Shown piece after piece: positions 26,859 through 37,580 of a DNA stretch of 64,000 bases. The notes beneath the pieces are model-generated. The model ran no database searches. It saw nothing but the letters and a program-made list of their open reading frames with translations, and was not told the origin of the DNA. Origin of the DNA: Sulfuritalea hydrogenivorans sk43H (lineage in GTDB: Bacteria; Pseudomonadota; Gammaproteobacteria; Burkholderiales; Rhodocyclaceae); contig NZ_AP012547.1 of NCBI RefSeq assembly GCF_000828635.1, positions 3,534,001 through 3,598,000 of the forward strand, read 5' to 3'. Numbering within the stretch: the first letter of the stretch is position 1; each line of letters begins with the position of its first letter. Made by a program: the position numbers and the translations under genes.

Positions 26859-27904
26859 CGGCTGCTCGCCTGCGTCGCGATGCGCACTTTCTCGCCGGCC
26901 GTGAGCAGGTTTACGCCGGCCGCGACGATCCGCTCGCCGCCACTCAGGCCCGCGACGACCACCGCCCCGCTATCCGTATAGGCCGCAACGGTAACGGCCT
27001 GCAAACTCACCGTGTCGCCAGCGCCGACTCTCCATACCGCCGGCTGGTTGCCCTGCTGGAATATCGCCGTCAGCGGCACCGTGAGCCGGGTTGCTCCCGG
27101 CGCTCCGGTCGGGAAGCGCACCGTCGCGCTCATGCCCAGCGGCAGCAGCGGATCGGCATCCTTGAGGCTGACGCGCGCGGCATAGGTACGGGTCACCGGA
27201 TCGGCGACCGGCGAAACCTCGCGCAACCGCCCCGCCAGCGGTTTCGTCCCCGCACCCTGGGTGGCCCAGAGCGTGACTTCAGCGGCTTGTCCGAGTTTGA
27301 ATGTGCTCACTTCACCTTCCGGCAGAGCGACCGCGATCTCGCGCTCGCCATCCGGGGCCAGACGAAACACCGGCTGCCCTGCGCTCACGACCTGTCCCGG
27401 CTCGGCCAGCACTTGCCCGATGACTCCTGCGCGGTCGGCAACAAGGCTGGTGTAGCTCGCCTGGTTCTTGGCCAGTGCGGCCTGCGCCTCGGCGGCCTTG
27501 AAGGTAGTCTCCCTGGCGTCGAGCGCCGAAGCGCTGATGAAATTCTTTGCCCGCAGGTCGCGGTAGCGGGCCACATCGGCCGCCGCCAGCGCCCGCTGCG
27601 CCTCCGCCTGGGTCGCTTGCAGCCCGGCATCTGCCGGGTCGAGGCGTGCCAGCACCTGCCCGGCCTTGACCGCCGTGCCGGCATCGACGCGGCGCTCGAC
27701 GATCTTGCCGGCAATGCGGAATCCCAGCGTGGTCTCGATCCGTGCGCGCACTTCACCGCTGTAGCTGCGCTGCGCTCCGTCCGTCGCCGTATCGCCAGCG
27801 CCGACTGTCATGATCCGCACCAGTTTCGGCACGACCGGTGGTGGTGGCGGTTCGCTGCAGGCAGTGAGCAGTACGGGGAGAAAGAGGAGGGGTGCGAGTT
27901 TCAT
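26855..27904 (-). CDS. RND periplasmic adaptor lipoprotein (MFP family)
   Basis: 349 residues. The lipoprotein signal MKLAPLLFLPVLLTACS has the lipobox LTAC. It is followed by a barrel-sandwich half (RIAGKIVERRVDAGTAVKAGQVLARLD), an alpha-hairpin (about residues 95-160) and the second half (LVADRAGVIGQVLAEPGQVV). It links the RND pump to an outer membrane channel. Two short dispersed repeats are translated here: residues about 33-40 (TVGAGDTA) just after the lipobox region and about 291-299 (RVGAGDT). The start is set by the signal peptide. Confidence 0.92.
   Translation of the reverse strand: MKLAPLLFLPVLLTACSEPPPPPVVPKLVRIMTVGAGDTATDGAQRSYSGEVRARIETTLGFRIAGKIVERRVDAGTAVKAGQVLARLDPADAGLQATQAEAQRALAAADVARYRDLRAKNFISASALDARETTFKAAEAQAALAKNQASYTSLVADRAGVIGQVLAEPGQVVSAGQPVFRLAPDGEREIAVALPEGEVSTFKLGQAAEVTLWATQGAGTKPLAGRLREVSPVADPVTRTYAARVSLKDADPLLPLGMSATVRFPTGAPGATRLTVPLTAIFQQGNQPAVWRVGAGDTVSLQAVTVAAYTDSGAVVVAGLSGGERIVAAGVNLLTAGEKVRIATQASSR
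27009..27032 (-). repeat. Dispersed repeat, short form, adaptor C-terminal region
   Basis: GAGAGTCGGCGCTGGCG plus ACACGGT in gene direction; encodes RVGAGDT. Confidence 0.75.
27784..27807 (-). repeat. Dispersed repeat, short form, adaptor N-terminal region
   Basis: GACAGTCGGCGCTGGCG plus ATACGGC in gene direction; encodes TVGAGDTA soon after the lipoprotein signal. Confidence 0.8.
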
Positions 27905-28052
27905 GCGGAATCTCCGGAAGGGCCGGCAACACGCCGGCGCAGCCATGGTGTGAAATTGTCGGGGCGGGCCTGAATCCCCACCTGCCCCGTGAGCGCGCTT
28001 TGCGGGCAATGCATGACAGCGCAGGCAGAGCAAAAAAACACGGGGTTCATCT

Positions 28053-28703
28053 TCAGGCTCTCCGGCGGCCCGTGGCGGCCGGTGCCATCAGCCCCCCCAG
28101 GGCCAGATCGAAATGGGTTTGCAGATAGGTTTGCGGATCGTGGGCGACACCGCAGCAAGCGCCCAGCGAATGGCGCCAGATCACCATCATCAGCACCGGC
28201 GCGAAAATCACGTCGATTGCGGTTTCGACATCGACGGCGCGAAACTCGCCGGACCCAATGCCCCGCTGCAGCGTGCGCCGCATCAGGTCGCGACCGCGCA
28301 CGATCACTGCGTCGTGATAGTAGATCGCCAGTTCGGGAAAGTTCCCCGCCTCGCTGATCATCAGCTTGGGCACCCCGGCCAGAGGCGTGTTGCCGATGCG
28401 CTGCCACCATTCACCGATCAGCGCACGCAGCAGATCGGCGGTGCTGCCCTCGAAACCATCGACCAGGCCCGCGCCCTCTTCCAGAATCGGCACGATGCCC
28501 TCCTGGATCACTGCCTTGAACAGCGCTTCCTTGCTGTCGAAGTAGAGATACAACGTTCCCTTCGATACTCCCGCGCGCGCCGCCACATCGTCCAGCCGCG
28601 TGCCGACGAATCCCTTTTCGACAAACAGTTCCAGCGCCGCCGCCATGAGTTCGGCGGGACGGGCTTCCTTGCGGCGTTGGCGGGGGTGCGCTGAAGCTTC
28701 CAT
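28053..28703 (-). CDS. TetR/AcrR-family repressor of the efflux operon
   Basis: 216 residues. The N-terminal HTH (residues about 20-60) carries AALELFVEKGFVGTRLDDVAARAGVSKGTLYLYFDSKEALF, the TetR signature. The C-terminal ligand domain is of the TetR_C type. It is the first gene of a tetR-adaptor-RND series, 148 bp before the adaptor. A promoter with an operator palindrome precedes its ATG, so it likely represses itself and the pump. An earlier in-frame start would put that palindrome inside the gene and is rejected. Confidence 0.9.
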   Translation of the reverse strand: MEASAHPRQRRKEARPAELMAAALELFVEKGFVGTRLDDVAARAGVSKGTLYLYFDSKEALFKAVIQEGIVPILEEGAGLVDGFEGSTADLLRALIGEWWQRIGNTPLAGVPKLMISEAGNFPELAIYYHDAVIVRGRDLMRRTLQRGIGSGEFRAVDVETAIDVIFAPVLMMVIWRHSLGACCGVAHDPQTYLQTHFDLALGGLMAPAATGRRRA

Positions 28704-28719
28704 TGCGGGACGTTTAATT

Positions 28720-28762
28720 ACTGACCGGTCAGTCAGTATATGGAAACTTGTCTCGGCGTCAA
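28720..28762 (-). promoter_or_regulatory. tetR promoter with TetR operator palindrome
   Basis: On the minus strand -35 TTGACG (28762-28757) and -10 TATACT (28740-28735) are 16 bases apart, close to the sigma-70 consensus. Directly after the -10 lies a perfect 14-base palindrome ACTGACCGGTCAGT (28720-28733), covering the expected transcription start and typical of AcrR-type operators. Binding of the adjacent TetR protein would block the operon. Confidence 0.8.
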
Positions 28763-28856
28763 CCCCGCCCGGCGACGCCAAACCGGCGTGCGGGTTTACG
28801 CGGTAAGCTGATTGTGCCGTTTGCCCGGCACCTTAGGAAATAGGAAGGAAGCCGCC

Positions 28857-29897
28857 ATGCGCATCGAAGAAGAGCTCAAGCTCGATTTTCAGGATGTCCT
28901 CATCCGGCCCAAGCGCTCGACCCTGACATCGCGTTCGGACGTGGATATTTCACGCGAATTCGTCTTCCGCCATTCCGGCCGCGGCTATCGCGGCGTGCCC
29001 ATCATCGCGGCCAACATGGACACGGTCGGCACCTTCGAAATGGCCCGGGTACTGGCCCGGCACCAGTTGGCCACGGCGCTGCACAAGCACTACGCCGAGG
29101 CCGAGTTGACGGAGTTTTTCCGGGAACTGCCGGAGACAACGACCGCCTTCTATTCAATGGGCATCACCCGCGAAGACTACGAAAAGTTCTGCCGGGTGAA
29201 GCAGGAAGTCGGCGATGCCGTTTCCTTCGTCTGTGTCGATGTGGCCAACGGCTATACCAGGTCCTTCGTCGATGCTCTCCACCGCCTGCGCGACGCCTGG
29301 CCGCAGATCACCATCATGGCCGGCAATGTCGTCACCGGCGAAATGGCGGAAGAACTGATTCTCGATGGCGCCGACATCGTCAAGGTCGGCATCGGCCCCG
29401 GCTCGGTATGCACCACGCGCAAGATGACCGGCATCGGCTACCCGCAACTCTCGGCCGTGATCGAATGCGCCGACGCCGCGCATGGACTGGGCGGCCTGAT
29501 CTGCGCCGACGGCGGCTGCACCTCGCCGGGCGATCTGGCCAAGGCCTTCGGCGGCGGCGCCGACTTCGTCATGCTGGGCGGCATGCTGGCCGGCCACGAC
29601 GAATGCATGGGCGAAGTCACCGAGCGAAGCGGCAAGCGCAAGGTGCGCTTCTACGGCATGAGTTCGCGCACCGCGATGGACAAGCATGCCGGCGGTGTCG
29701 CCAACTACCGCGCCTCGGAAGGCAAGGAGGTACTACTCGATTACCGCGGACCGGTCGAGGGCACGGTCCTGGAGATTCTGGGCGGGGTGCGTTCCGCCTG
29801 CACTTATGTCGGCGCACACAAGCTCAGGGAACTGTCCAAGCGCACTACCTTCATTCGCGTTGCGCGGCAGTTGAATGAAGTGTTCGGCCAGTCCTGA
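28857..29897 (+). CDS. guaC: GMP reductase
   Basis: 346 residues. Deaminates GMP to IMP with NADPH. It begins [21 protein letters not shown] after AGGAAGG. The IMP/GMP loop with the catalytic Cys is [20 protein letters not shown], the IMPDH/GMPR flap includes [14 protein letters not shown], and no CBS domain is present, which separates it from IMP dehydrogenase. It is single in its direction, divergent from tetR. Confidence 0.93.
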   Translation: MRIEEELKLDFQDVLIRPKRSTLTSRSDVDISREFVFRHSGRGYRGVPIIAANMDTVGTFEMARVLARHQLATALHKHYAEAELTEFFRELPETTTAFYSMGITREDYEKFCRVKQEVGDAVSFVCVDVANGYTRSFVDALHRLRDAWPQITIMAGNVVTGEMAEELILDGADIVKVGIGPGSVCTTRKMTGIGYPQLSAVIECADAAHGLGGLICADGGCTSPGDLAKAFGGGADFVMLGGMLAGHDECMGEVTERSGKRKVRFYGMSSRTAMDKHAGGVANYRASEGKEVLLDYRGPVEGTVLEILGGVRSACTYVGAHKLRELSKRTTFIRVARQLNEVFGQS

Positions 29898-29929
29898 CAG
29901 GTCATGAGCAAATCAACCTGTTTTCCGCA

Positions 29930-30061
29930 GATGACGCAGATTTTCGCAGATGAAAACGCGGTCCTTCAAAGGGTTGGGGGTGCTCGCGGACAAACCCGAT
30001 GGGTGATCGGCAAGGCGTGCCAAACGTGTTGATCCATCTGCGGAAATCTGCGAAATCTGCG
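29930..30061. repeat. Inverted repeat of CGCAGAT units before tesA
   Basis: Arm 29930-29957 contains CCGCAGATGACGCAGATTTT. Arm 30034-30061 is its near reverse complement, about 24 of 28 bases, with CATCTGCGGAAATCTGCG. Each arm is built of three CGCAGAT units. They enclose 76 bases with no gene. It could fold as a long cruciform between guaC and tesA. Confidence 0.75.
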
Positions 30062-30085
30062 GATCAACTGTTTTTTCCAGGATCA

Positions 30086-30706
30086 ATGGTGCGCGGCGTG
30101 TTCGCGCTTCTTGCCCTGCTGTTTGTCGCCGCCTGCGGCAAACCGAAAGAAGCCGCCCTGCCGCCGGGCGCCAAGGTTCTGGCGCTGGGAGACAGCCTGA
30201 CCGCGGCTCACGGCGTCACGCCAGAAGAGGCGTGGCCAGCCCTGCTGGGCAAGCGCACCGGCTGGGTCGTGATCAATGCCGGCGTCAGCGGCGACACCAG
30301 CGCCGGCGCCTTGCAGCGCTTGCCGGCACTGCTCGACGAGCACGCTCCCACGCTGGTGCTGGTGACCCTGGGCGGCAACGACATGCTGCGGCGGCTGCCA
30401 CAAGGGCAGACGGTCAGCAACCTCGGACAAATGCTGACGCTGGTGAAGGTCCGCGGCAGCAAGGCGGTGCTGCTGGCGACGCCGAAACCGAGCATCGCCG
30501 GCGCGGTCTTCAACAATCTGTCCGCTGCCGATTTCTACCAGCAGGTGGCCAAGGAACACCAGGCGCCGCTGATCGAGGACGCACTGCCCGAGGTCCTCTC
30601 GAATACCGACCTCAAGGCCGATCAACTGCACCCGAATGTTGCCGGCCACGCCCTGCTGTCAAAGAAGATCTTCGAGGCCCTCAAGGCCATCGGCTATGCC
30701 CGGTAG
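30086..30706 (+). CDS. TesA-like GDSL arylesterase/lysophospholipase, lipoprotein
   Basis: 206 residues. The GDSL serine is in LALGDSLTAAHG, the Gly and Asn oxyanion blocks are in VSGDTSAG and LGGNDML, and the catalytic Asp/His in DQLHPNVAGH. Unlike Escherichia coli TesA, which has a cleavable signal, this one carries a lipobox (LLFVAACGK), so it is probably a lipoprotein. The ATG at 30086 is chosen because upstream codons lie in the inverted repeat; the ribosome site is weak. Confidence 0.88.
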   Translation: MVRGVFALLALLFVAACGKPKEAALPPGAKVLALGDSLTAAHGVTPEEAWPALLGKRTGWVVINAGVSGDTSAGALQRLPALLDEHAPTLVLVTLGGNDMLRRLPQGQTVSNLGQMLTLVKVRGSKAVLLATPKPSIAGAVFNNLSAADFYQQVAKEHQAPLIEDALPEVLSNTDLKADQLHPNVAGHALLSKKIFEALKAIGYAR

Positions 30707-30717
30707 CCGCCTTGCTG

Positions 30718-30894
30718 TGAAACACCGAGTTCGAAGTCTCCGGTAATGGACGCGCGCAGCGCGCCGACTGGTAACCCCCCGCGAGGGGGGGAAAGGGGAG
30801 CGGGCGACCAATTCGCCTTTAGTTACGGCCGCTGCGCTTAACGCCGATGATGCCGGCGTTAGCCTCCACTGAAACTTCGTTTTCGCGTGTTTCA
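30718..30894. repeat. MITE-like or hairpin-rich element between tesA and the carbonic anhydrase gene
   Basis: Imperfect terminal inverted repeats start TGAAACAC (30718) and end GTGTTTCA (30894). Inside are a GCGCGC palindrome, a CCCCCC-GCGA-GGGGGG hairpin (30775-30790) and a hairpin with arms TAACGCCG and CGGCGTTA (30839-30861). The right part, 30819-30873, is repeated at 32557-32614. No gene is encoded. The element may also act as a bidirectional terminator between convergent genes. Confidence 0.55.
30819..30873 (+). repeat. Direct repeat flanking the carbonic anhydrase gene, copy 1
   Basis: 55 bases starting TTAGTTACGGCCGCTGC and ending AGCCTCCACTGAA. The partner at 32557-32614 has the same orientation. 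Both contain a hairpin with TAACG and CGTTA arms. Confidence 0.85.
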
Positions 30895-30926
30895 TCTTCG
30901 GTGGGTGGCGCTCGGTGCCATGAGCG

Positions 30927-32537
30927 TCAGCGCGATTCCTTGATCAGGCGTCCGTTCGACGGCTGCACCGGCCTTGCGTTGTTGCGGTAGAGCCGCGAGA
31001 AGATCGAGATCTGGTCGGCCGACACCTGCAGCGGCTGCTTCATCACCATCCACAGCACGCCTTCGGTGCAGGGCGGCGTGGTCAGCGAACCCATGTAGGT
31101 CCAGTAGCTGCGGATTTCCGGCAACAACTGCATGAGGTCGATCGGCTCCGTCGGCATGACTTCCATGTCCTTTTCCAGCGGCATGTTGTTCCACAGGGTC
31201 TGGATCAAGGGATGCTCGCTGCCCTTTTCGAGCAGGACGGCGATGACGGCCAGTTGCCCCTCGTCGTTCTTGTGCACCAGATGCACCACCATGTCGTAGA
31301 GCCGGCCATTGACGCGCTCTTCCGCGGGGCGATGGAAATGAAACTGGACCAGTTCATAGCGCTTGCCCATGACATGCATGACCATGCCTTCGCCGACACT
31401 GACCTGCAGGGTATGGCCGTTGTCGACGATGCGGAACTGCGTCGGTCGGTACTCGAAACGGATGGCTTCGAGACTGACCTTGATACCGTCGCGAATGTCG
31501 ATGGGAGACTGACGCTGACCCGTGCCGCAGGTCGCGTATTCGCTGCGCAGCTTGCCCCAGTTGGCGGGCGCGCCTGCCCCTTCATAGGACCAGTGGGCGT
31601 GCATGTCGGCCGCCGGGTTTTCGGCAACCGGGGGCGGCGCCGGTTTCTTCTTGATGACGGTCTTGCGCGGGCCGCTGGTGGCGTACTGCAGCTCGCGCAA
31701 GCGTCTCTCGCTGGCGCTTTCCGTCGGCTTCGCTGCCGCCTGGGAAGCGGCCGTGGCAACCGCCTTGACTTCGGGCTTTGCCCCCGGCTTGGCGGGAGTG
31801 GGAGCGGGGGCTGAAGCCGGGGCTGCGCCAGGTTTGATTCCGGCGCTCGACGCAGCCTGGTCCGCCGCCGCCTTGTCGATCGCCGGCAGCATGATGTGTC
31901 GCGGCTTTTCGCCGGCAGGTGTCGGCGCAGCAGTGGCAGGGGCTGCCGGCGCGACGGCGGCGGGTGCCACCGGCTTGGGCGAGGCATCGGCCACAGGCAC
32001 GATGCGGGGTCGGGCACCTTCGGCCAGGGTTCGCATGTCGGCATGCATCGCCGTCGCCCGCTCCGGATCCTGCATATCGAGCGCGGACCGGCTTGCGGCG
32101 TTCGCCACCGCGGCGGCCGCGCTGGCGGCATGCACGCGACAGGCCTCGTTCAGCAGGCGTTCGTCAATGCTACCGATCTGTATCTTGTTGGCGCGCTGGC
32201 GCGAGACCGGTTCCTCGCGAACCAGGGTATCGCCGTTGAAATAGGCGCGTCGCAGCGTGGTGAACCGGCGGCCGGCGCAATCATAAAGATTTTGGGCGTG
32301 AATCTCGTTGTACACACCGCCCGGGTCCTTGACGTCGCGGCCAAGAATGATGCGGCTCCAGCCCGTAATGCCGCCGGCACTGCCGGCAATGCGTGCCTTG
32401 TCGATCTCGATGGTCTCGTTCTGGCCGGCAATGACGCCTTGCCAGTTGGCGGCTTGAACGGGACAATTCACCAACAGGACGAGCGCCGTTGCGGCCAAAG
32501 TGCTTGCAAAAGCCGGCGGCATGCGAAACACAGACAT
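30927..32537 (-). CDS. Secreted alpha-carbonic anhydrase with N-terminal adhesin-E-like domain
   Basis: 536 residues. A signal peptide (to about residue 29, cleaved near VQAAN) is followed by a domain like surface-adhesin protein E (residues about 31-135; YDCAGRRFTTLRRAYFNGDT and a late NEACR). An Ala/Pro/Lys-rich linker covers about 136-310, and an alpha-CA domain runs from WSYEGAGAPANWGKL. Zinc histidines are in QFHFHRPAEE and MVVHLVHK, and the family end is SLTTPPCTEGVLWMV. It would hydrate CO2 in the periplasm or at the surface. The fusion is unusual. Copies of a 55-58 bp repeat lie on both sides. Confidence 0.85.
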   Translation of the reverse strand: MSVFRMPPAFASTLAATALVLLVNCPVQAANWQGVIAGQNETIEIDKARIAGSAGGITGWSRIILGRDVKDPGGVYNEIHAQNLYDCAGRRFTTLRRAYFNGDTLVREEPVSRQRANKIQIGSIDERLLNEACRVHAASAAAAVANAASRSALDMQDPERATAMHADMRTLAEGARPRIVPVADASPKPVAPAAVAPAAPATAAPTPAGEKPRHIMLPAIDKAAADQAASSAGIKPGAAPASAPAPTPAKPGAKPEVKAVATAASQAAAKPTESASERRLRELQYATSGPRKTVIKKKPAPPPVAENPAADMHAHWSYEGAGAPANWGKLRSEYATCGTGQRQSPIDIRDGIKVSLEAIRFEYRPTQFRIVDNGHTLQVSVGEGMVMHVMGKRYELVQFHFHRPAEERVNGRLYDMVVHLVHKNDEGQLAVIAVLLEKGSEHPLIQTLWNNMPLEKDMEVMPTEPIDLMQLLPEIRSYWTYMGSLTTPPCTEGVLWMVMKQPLQVSADQISIFSRLYRNNARPVQPSNGRLIKESR

Positions 32538-32556
32538 GAATTTCCCTTTATCCCTA

Positions 32557-32614
32557 TTAGCTACGGCCGCTGCCCTTAACGACGCTCAAAATACAGGCGT
32601 TAGCCTTCACTGAA
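32557..32614 (+). repeat. Direct repeat flanking the carbonic anhydrase gene, copy 2
   Basis: 58 bases starting TTAGCTACGGCCGCTGC and ending AGCCTTCACTGAA. Lies 19 bases before the carbonic anhydrase start, where a promoter would be expected. Confidence 0.85.
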
Positions 32615-32663
32615 CGTGGTTTCTAGATTTCTGGTGTTACGGCCCTGAATTGCAATACTTTAG

Positions 32664-34650
<1,987 letters not shown>

Positions 34651-34652
<2 letters not shown>

Positions 34653-34674
34653 GAGTCGGCGCTGGAGCTACGGC
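34651..34674 (+). repeat. Dispersed repeat, short form, thiC-ykgJ gap
   Basis: GAGAGTCGGCGCTGGAG plus CTACGGC, beginning inside the thiC stop codon. Same context as the copy at 61470, a short gap between collinear genes. Confidence 0.8.
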
Positions 34675-34684
34675 GAACGGGGCG

Positions 34685-34945
34685 ATGATGGACTGCCGTC
34701 CCGGTTGCGGCGCCTGCTGCATCGCGCCTTCGATCACCACGTTGAACAAGGCGGCGGGCGACCCCTGCCGTCATCTCGATGCGGAGTTGCGCTGTCGGGT
34801 ATTTGGCATGCCGCAACGACCTGCTTGTTGTTCGGGGCTGAAGCCCTCGGTCGAAATGTGCGGCCATGATCGCGAAGCCGCGCTGGCCTGGCTGACCCGG
34901 CTCGAAACGGAAACTACGCCGCCCAGTATTGGTCCAGGTTCTTGA
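34685..34945 (+). CDS. YkgJ-family cysteine-cluster protein
   Basis: 86 residues, at the short end for the family. Cysteines are arranged as CRPGCGACC near the N-terminus, CRHL and CRVF in the middle, and CCSGLKPSVEMCG towards the end, the pattern of the YkgJ zinc/iron-binding family of unknown role. The gene follows thiC by 32 bp and overlaps the convergent HD-GYP gene by 32 bp. The function is unknown. Confidence 0.8.
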   Translation: MMDCRPGCGACCIAPSITTLNKAAGDPCRHLDAELRCRVFGMPQRPACCSGLKPSVEMCGHDREAALAWLTRLETETTPPSIGPGS

Positions 34946-36143
34946 TGCCCCATTTCTCGGCATCTTCGCGGGCAACGATCTTCTCGCTGACGTTGGGGCG
35001 GGAAAGATCGATCAGTTCCGGCGGAACATAGGCCATCGATTTGGTCGAGAAAAAGACCTTGATGCGCGGTGTCAGCAACGATTTGTCCGATTGCTCGGCG
35101 ACCACCCCGAGGCGCCCCGAACTCAGTCGCACCAGCGAGCCGACGGGATAAATGCCGATGCTCTTGACGAAGGCCTGAAAGATCCGCCCGTCGAAATGGC
35201 CGTTGGTCCATTCGGTCATCTTGCGGATCGACTCGGCCGGATCCCAACCCGACTTGTACGGCCGGTTGGAAGTGATGGCGTCATAGACATCGCAGACCGC
35301 GCCCATTTTGGCGAACACGCTGATCTGCTCGTCTTTCAGGCGGTGCGGGTAACCGCTGCCATCGACCTTTTCGTGATGGTGCAGGCAGACATCCAGCACC
35401 GTGGGGCCGGCGGTACCGCCCTCGACCAGCAACCGATGACCTTCTTCGGGATGGCTCTTGATGATGCGGAATTCCTCGTCGGTCAGCTTGCCCGGCTTGT
35501 TGAGCACTTCCATCGGCATCATCGCCTTGCCCAGATCGTGCAGCAGTCCGGACATGCCGGCCTCCCGGGTCTCCTTTTCGTCGAGATTGAGCTGGCGCGC
35601 CAGTACGACCATCAGCGCGCAGACGGCGACCGAATGCATGTAGGTATAGTCGTCCGCCGTTTTCAGCCGGGCGAGGCTGATCAGGGCGCCGGGGTTGCGC
35701 GCCACCGAGGAAGAAATCTCGTCCACCAGTTCGCCGGCGGCTTCGGCGGAAATCGCCTTGCCCATGCGCACTTCCTGGAACATGGAGACGACGGCGTCCT
35801 TCCCGTTCGCGCATATCTTCGCGGCGCGCTTGACTTCCTCGGTCATGGCGACCCGCTTCGGCTGCGAGACCTGTATCGGTGTGCCCGTCGCGGCCGCGGT
35901 CTCCATCAATTCCGCGTCGACTTTGGCTTCGACCTGTTCCTTGCTTGCGGCGGCCGGAATATCGAGCCCTTTGTCGATGTCGATCCAGACCTCCTTGATC
36001 CCGCTTTCGATGATGAGGCGGATATCCTTCGGGTCCTTGATGACGAATTTGGTGCGCCAGAAGGGATGCTCCATCCAGGAGCCGCAAAGCTCCTCAAGAT
36101 GCATGCCCACACGCAGATGTTCGACGCCGATTTTTTTCAGCAT
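34914..36143 (-). CDS. HD-GYP domain cyclic-di-GMP phosphodiesterase
   Basis: 409 residues. An N-terminal DUF3391-type domain (residues 1 to about 140) is followed by HD-GYP (about 150-330): metal-site HD in LLHDLGKAMMP, HHHEKVDGSGYP with the GYP triad, and VCDVYDAITSNRPYK. It should hydrolyse c-di-GMP, opposing the GGDEF enzyme at 58403. A C-terminal extension of about 70 residues ends the protein. No sensor or membrane segment is seen. Confidence 0.9.
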   Translation of the reverse strand: MLKKIGVEHLRVGMHLEELCGSWMEHPFWRTKFVIKDPKDIRLIIESGIKEVWIDIDKGLDIPAAASKEQVEAKVDAELMETAAATGTPIQVSQPKRVAMTEEVKRAAKICANGKDAVVSMFQEVRMGKAISAEAAGELVDEISSSVARNPGALISLARLKTADDYTYMHSVAVCALMVVLARQLNLDEKETREAGMSGLLHDLGKAMMPMEVLNKPGKLTDEEFRIIKSHPEEGHRLLVEGGTAGPTVLDVCLHHHEKVDGSGYPHRLKDEQISVFAKMGAVCDVYDAITSNRPYKSGWDPAESIRKMTEWTNGHFDGRIFQAFVKSIGIYPVGSLVRLSSGRLGVVAEQSDKSLLTPRIKVFFSTKSMAYVPPELIDLSRPNVSEKIVAREDAEKWGIKNLDQYWAA

Positions 36144-36190
36144 GCTAGACTTTGCAGCCCTCTACAGCGGCCGCCATCAATTCTTTCCCT

Positions 36191-37015
36191 ATGGATTTTC
36201 ACCCGCTGCTCCAAGCTCTTTTACTGGGCCTGGTTGAAGGTTTCACGGAATTCCTTCCCGTTTCATCTACCGGCCATCTTATCTTGGCTGGCGATCTTTT
36301 GCACTTCAATGACGAAAAGGGCAAGCTGTTCGAGATCGTCATCCAGTCCGGCGCGATCCTCGCCGTCTGCTGGGAGTATCGCGAGCGCATCGTGAAGGTA
36401 TTCGGCACGCTGGGGCACGACGCGGATTCGCAACGCCTGGTGCGCAACATCGCCGTCGCCTTCATGCCGCTGGCCATATTGGGGCTGCTGTTCGGCAAGG
36501 CGATCAAGGCCACGCTGTTCAACCCGGTGGCGGTCGCGACGGCTTTCATCGTCGGCGCCTTCATCATCCTCTGGGCCGAGCGGCGCGAGCATGTCATCCG
36601 TGTCGAGCGTGTCGAAGACCTGAACCTGATGGACGCCGTGAAGCTCGGCCTGGCGCAGGCCTGTGCGCTGATTCCCGGCACCTCGCGTTCCGGCGCCACG
36701 ATCATCGGCGGCTTGCTGTTCGGTCTTTCGCGCAAGGCAGCGACCGAGTTTTCCTTTTTCCTTGCGATCCCCACGCTGCTCGCCGCCACCGCCTACCAGC
36801 TGTACAAGGAACGCCACCTGCTGTCCATGGACGACCTCGGCATGTGGGTCGTCGGCTTCGTCGCCTCCTTCGTCTCCGCCTTCCTTTGCGTGCGCTGGCT
36901 GTTGCGCTTCATTTCCAGCCACGACTTCACGATCTTCGCCTGGTACCGCATCGCCTTCGGCATCGTGGTGCTGGCGTCCTGGCAAATGGGCATCGTCAAT
37001 TGGAGCGCTGCTTGA
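36191..37015 (+). CDS. uppP: Undecaprenyl-diphosphatase
   Basis: 274 residues, about eight membrane segments. Recycles undecaprenyl pyrophosphate for peptidoglycan and surface glycans. The two active-site motifs are [18 protein letters not shown] and [18 protein letters not shown]. The start [13 protein letters not shown] follows the family; an in-frame ATG 39 bases upstream is less likely. Relevant to the Wzx/Wzy pathway in the same window. Confidence 0.94.
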   Translation: MDFHPLLQALLLGLVEGFTEFLPVSSTGHLILAGDLLHFNDEKGKLFEIVIQSGAILAVCWEYRERIVKVFGTLGHDADSQRLVRNIAVAFMPLAILGLLFGKAIKATLFNPVAVATAFIVGAFIILWAERREHVIRVERVEDLNLMDAVKLGLAQACALIPGTSRSGATIIGGLLFGLSRKAATEFSFFLAIPTLLAATAYQLYKERHLLSMDDLGMWVVGFVASFVSAFLCVRWLLRFISSHDFTIFAWYRIAFGIVVLASWQMGIVNWSAA

Positions 37016-37575
37016 TTCTCTACCTGCATGGCTTCACCAGCGGCCCGCAATCGCACAAGGCGCAGGCCCTTGGCGCGCGCATGCGCGAACGCGGCCTCGG
37101 CGAAAAGTTCATCTGCCCGCAATTGCCGGCTTCGCCGCGCGAGGCGATCGCGCTGGCCGAAGGCCTGATTGCCAGGCACGGTGTCAGCACCGTGGTCGGC
37201 TCCTCGCTCGGCGGCTATTACTCGACGTATCTCGCCGAAAGCTTCGACCTCAAGGCCGTGCTGGTCAACCCGGCCGTGGTCGCCCACCTCTCCCTGCAGC
37301 AATACATTGGCCCGCAACAATGGCTCTACTCGGGCGAGCCCTTCGAGTTCACCCTTCGGCACATCGAGGAACTGCGCGCCATCGAAGTCCCGGTCCTGGG
37401 CAAACCGCAGCGCTTCTGGCTGCTGGTGGAAGAAGGCGACGAAACGCTGGACTACCGCCATGCCGTCAGCCGTTACGCCGGAGCGCGGCAAACCGTGCTG
37501 CCCGGCGGCGATCACAGCTTCACGCGCTGGAACGACTACCTCGATCCGGTCATCGCGTTCGCCGGACTCGCCTGA
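37012..37575 (+). CDS. YqiA/UPF0227-type alpha/beta hydrolase
   Basis: 187 residues. The family N-terminus [20 protein letters not shown] is followed by the nucleophile elbow [14 protein letters not shown], an Asp in EEGDETLDY and a final His in GGDHSFTRW. The start is a TTG overlapping the uppP stop as TTGA, with GGAG 6 bases upstream; a second in-frame TTG at 37000 is possible. Probably an esterase of unknown physiological substrate. Confidence 0.82.
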   Translation: MILYLHGFTSGPQSHKAQALGARMRERGLGEKFICPQLPASPREAIALAEGLIARHGVSTVVGSSLGGYYSTYLAESFDLKAVLVNPAVVAHLSLQQYIGPQQWLYSGEPFEFTLRHIEELRAIEVPVLGKPQRFWLLVEEGDETLDYRHAVSRYAGARQTVLPGGDHSFTRWNDYLDPVIAFAGLA

Positions 37576-37580
37576 ACGCA

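Noticed and set aside
30837-30867. Resemblance to an integron attC site (GCTTAAC and GTTAGCC ends)
   Set aside because: Too short, the right core does not fit GTTRRRY, and there is no integrase or cassette array.
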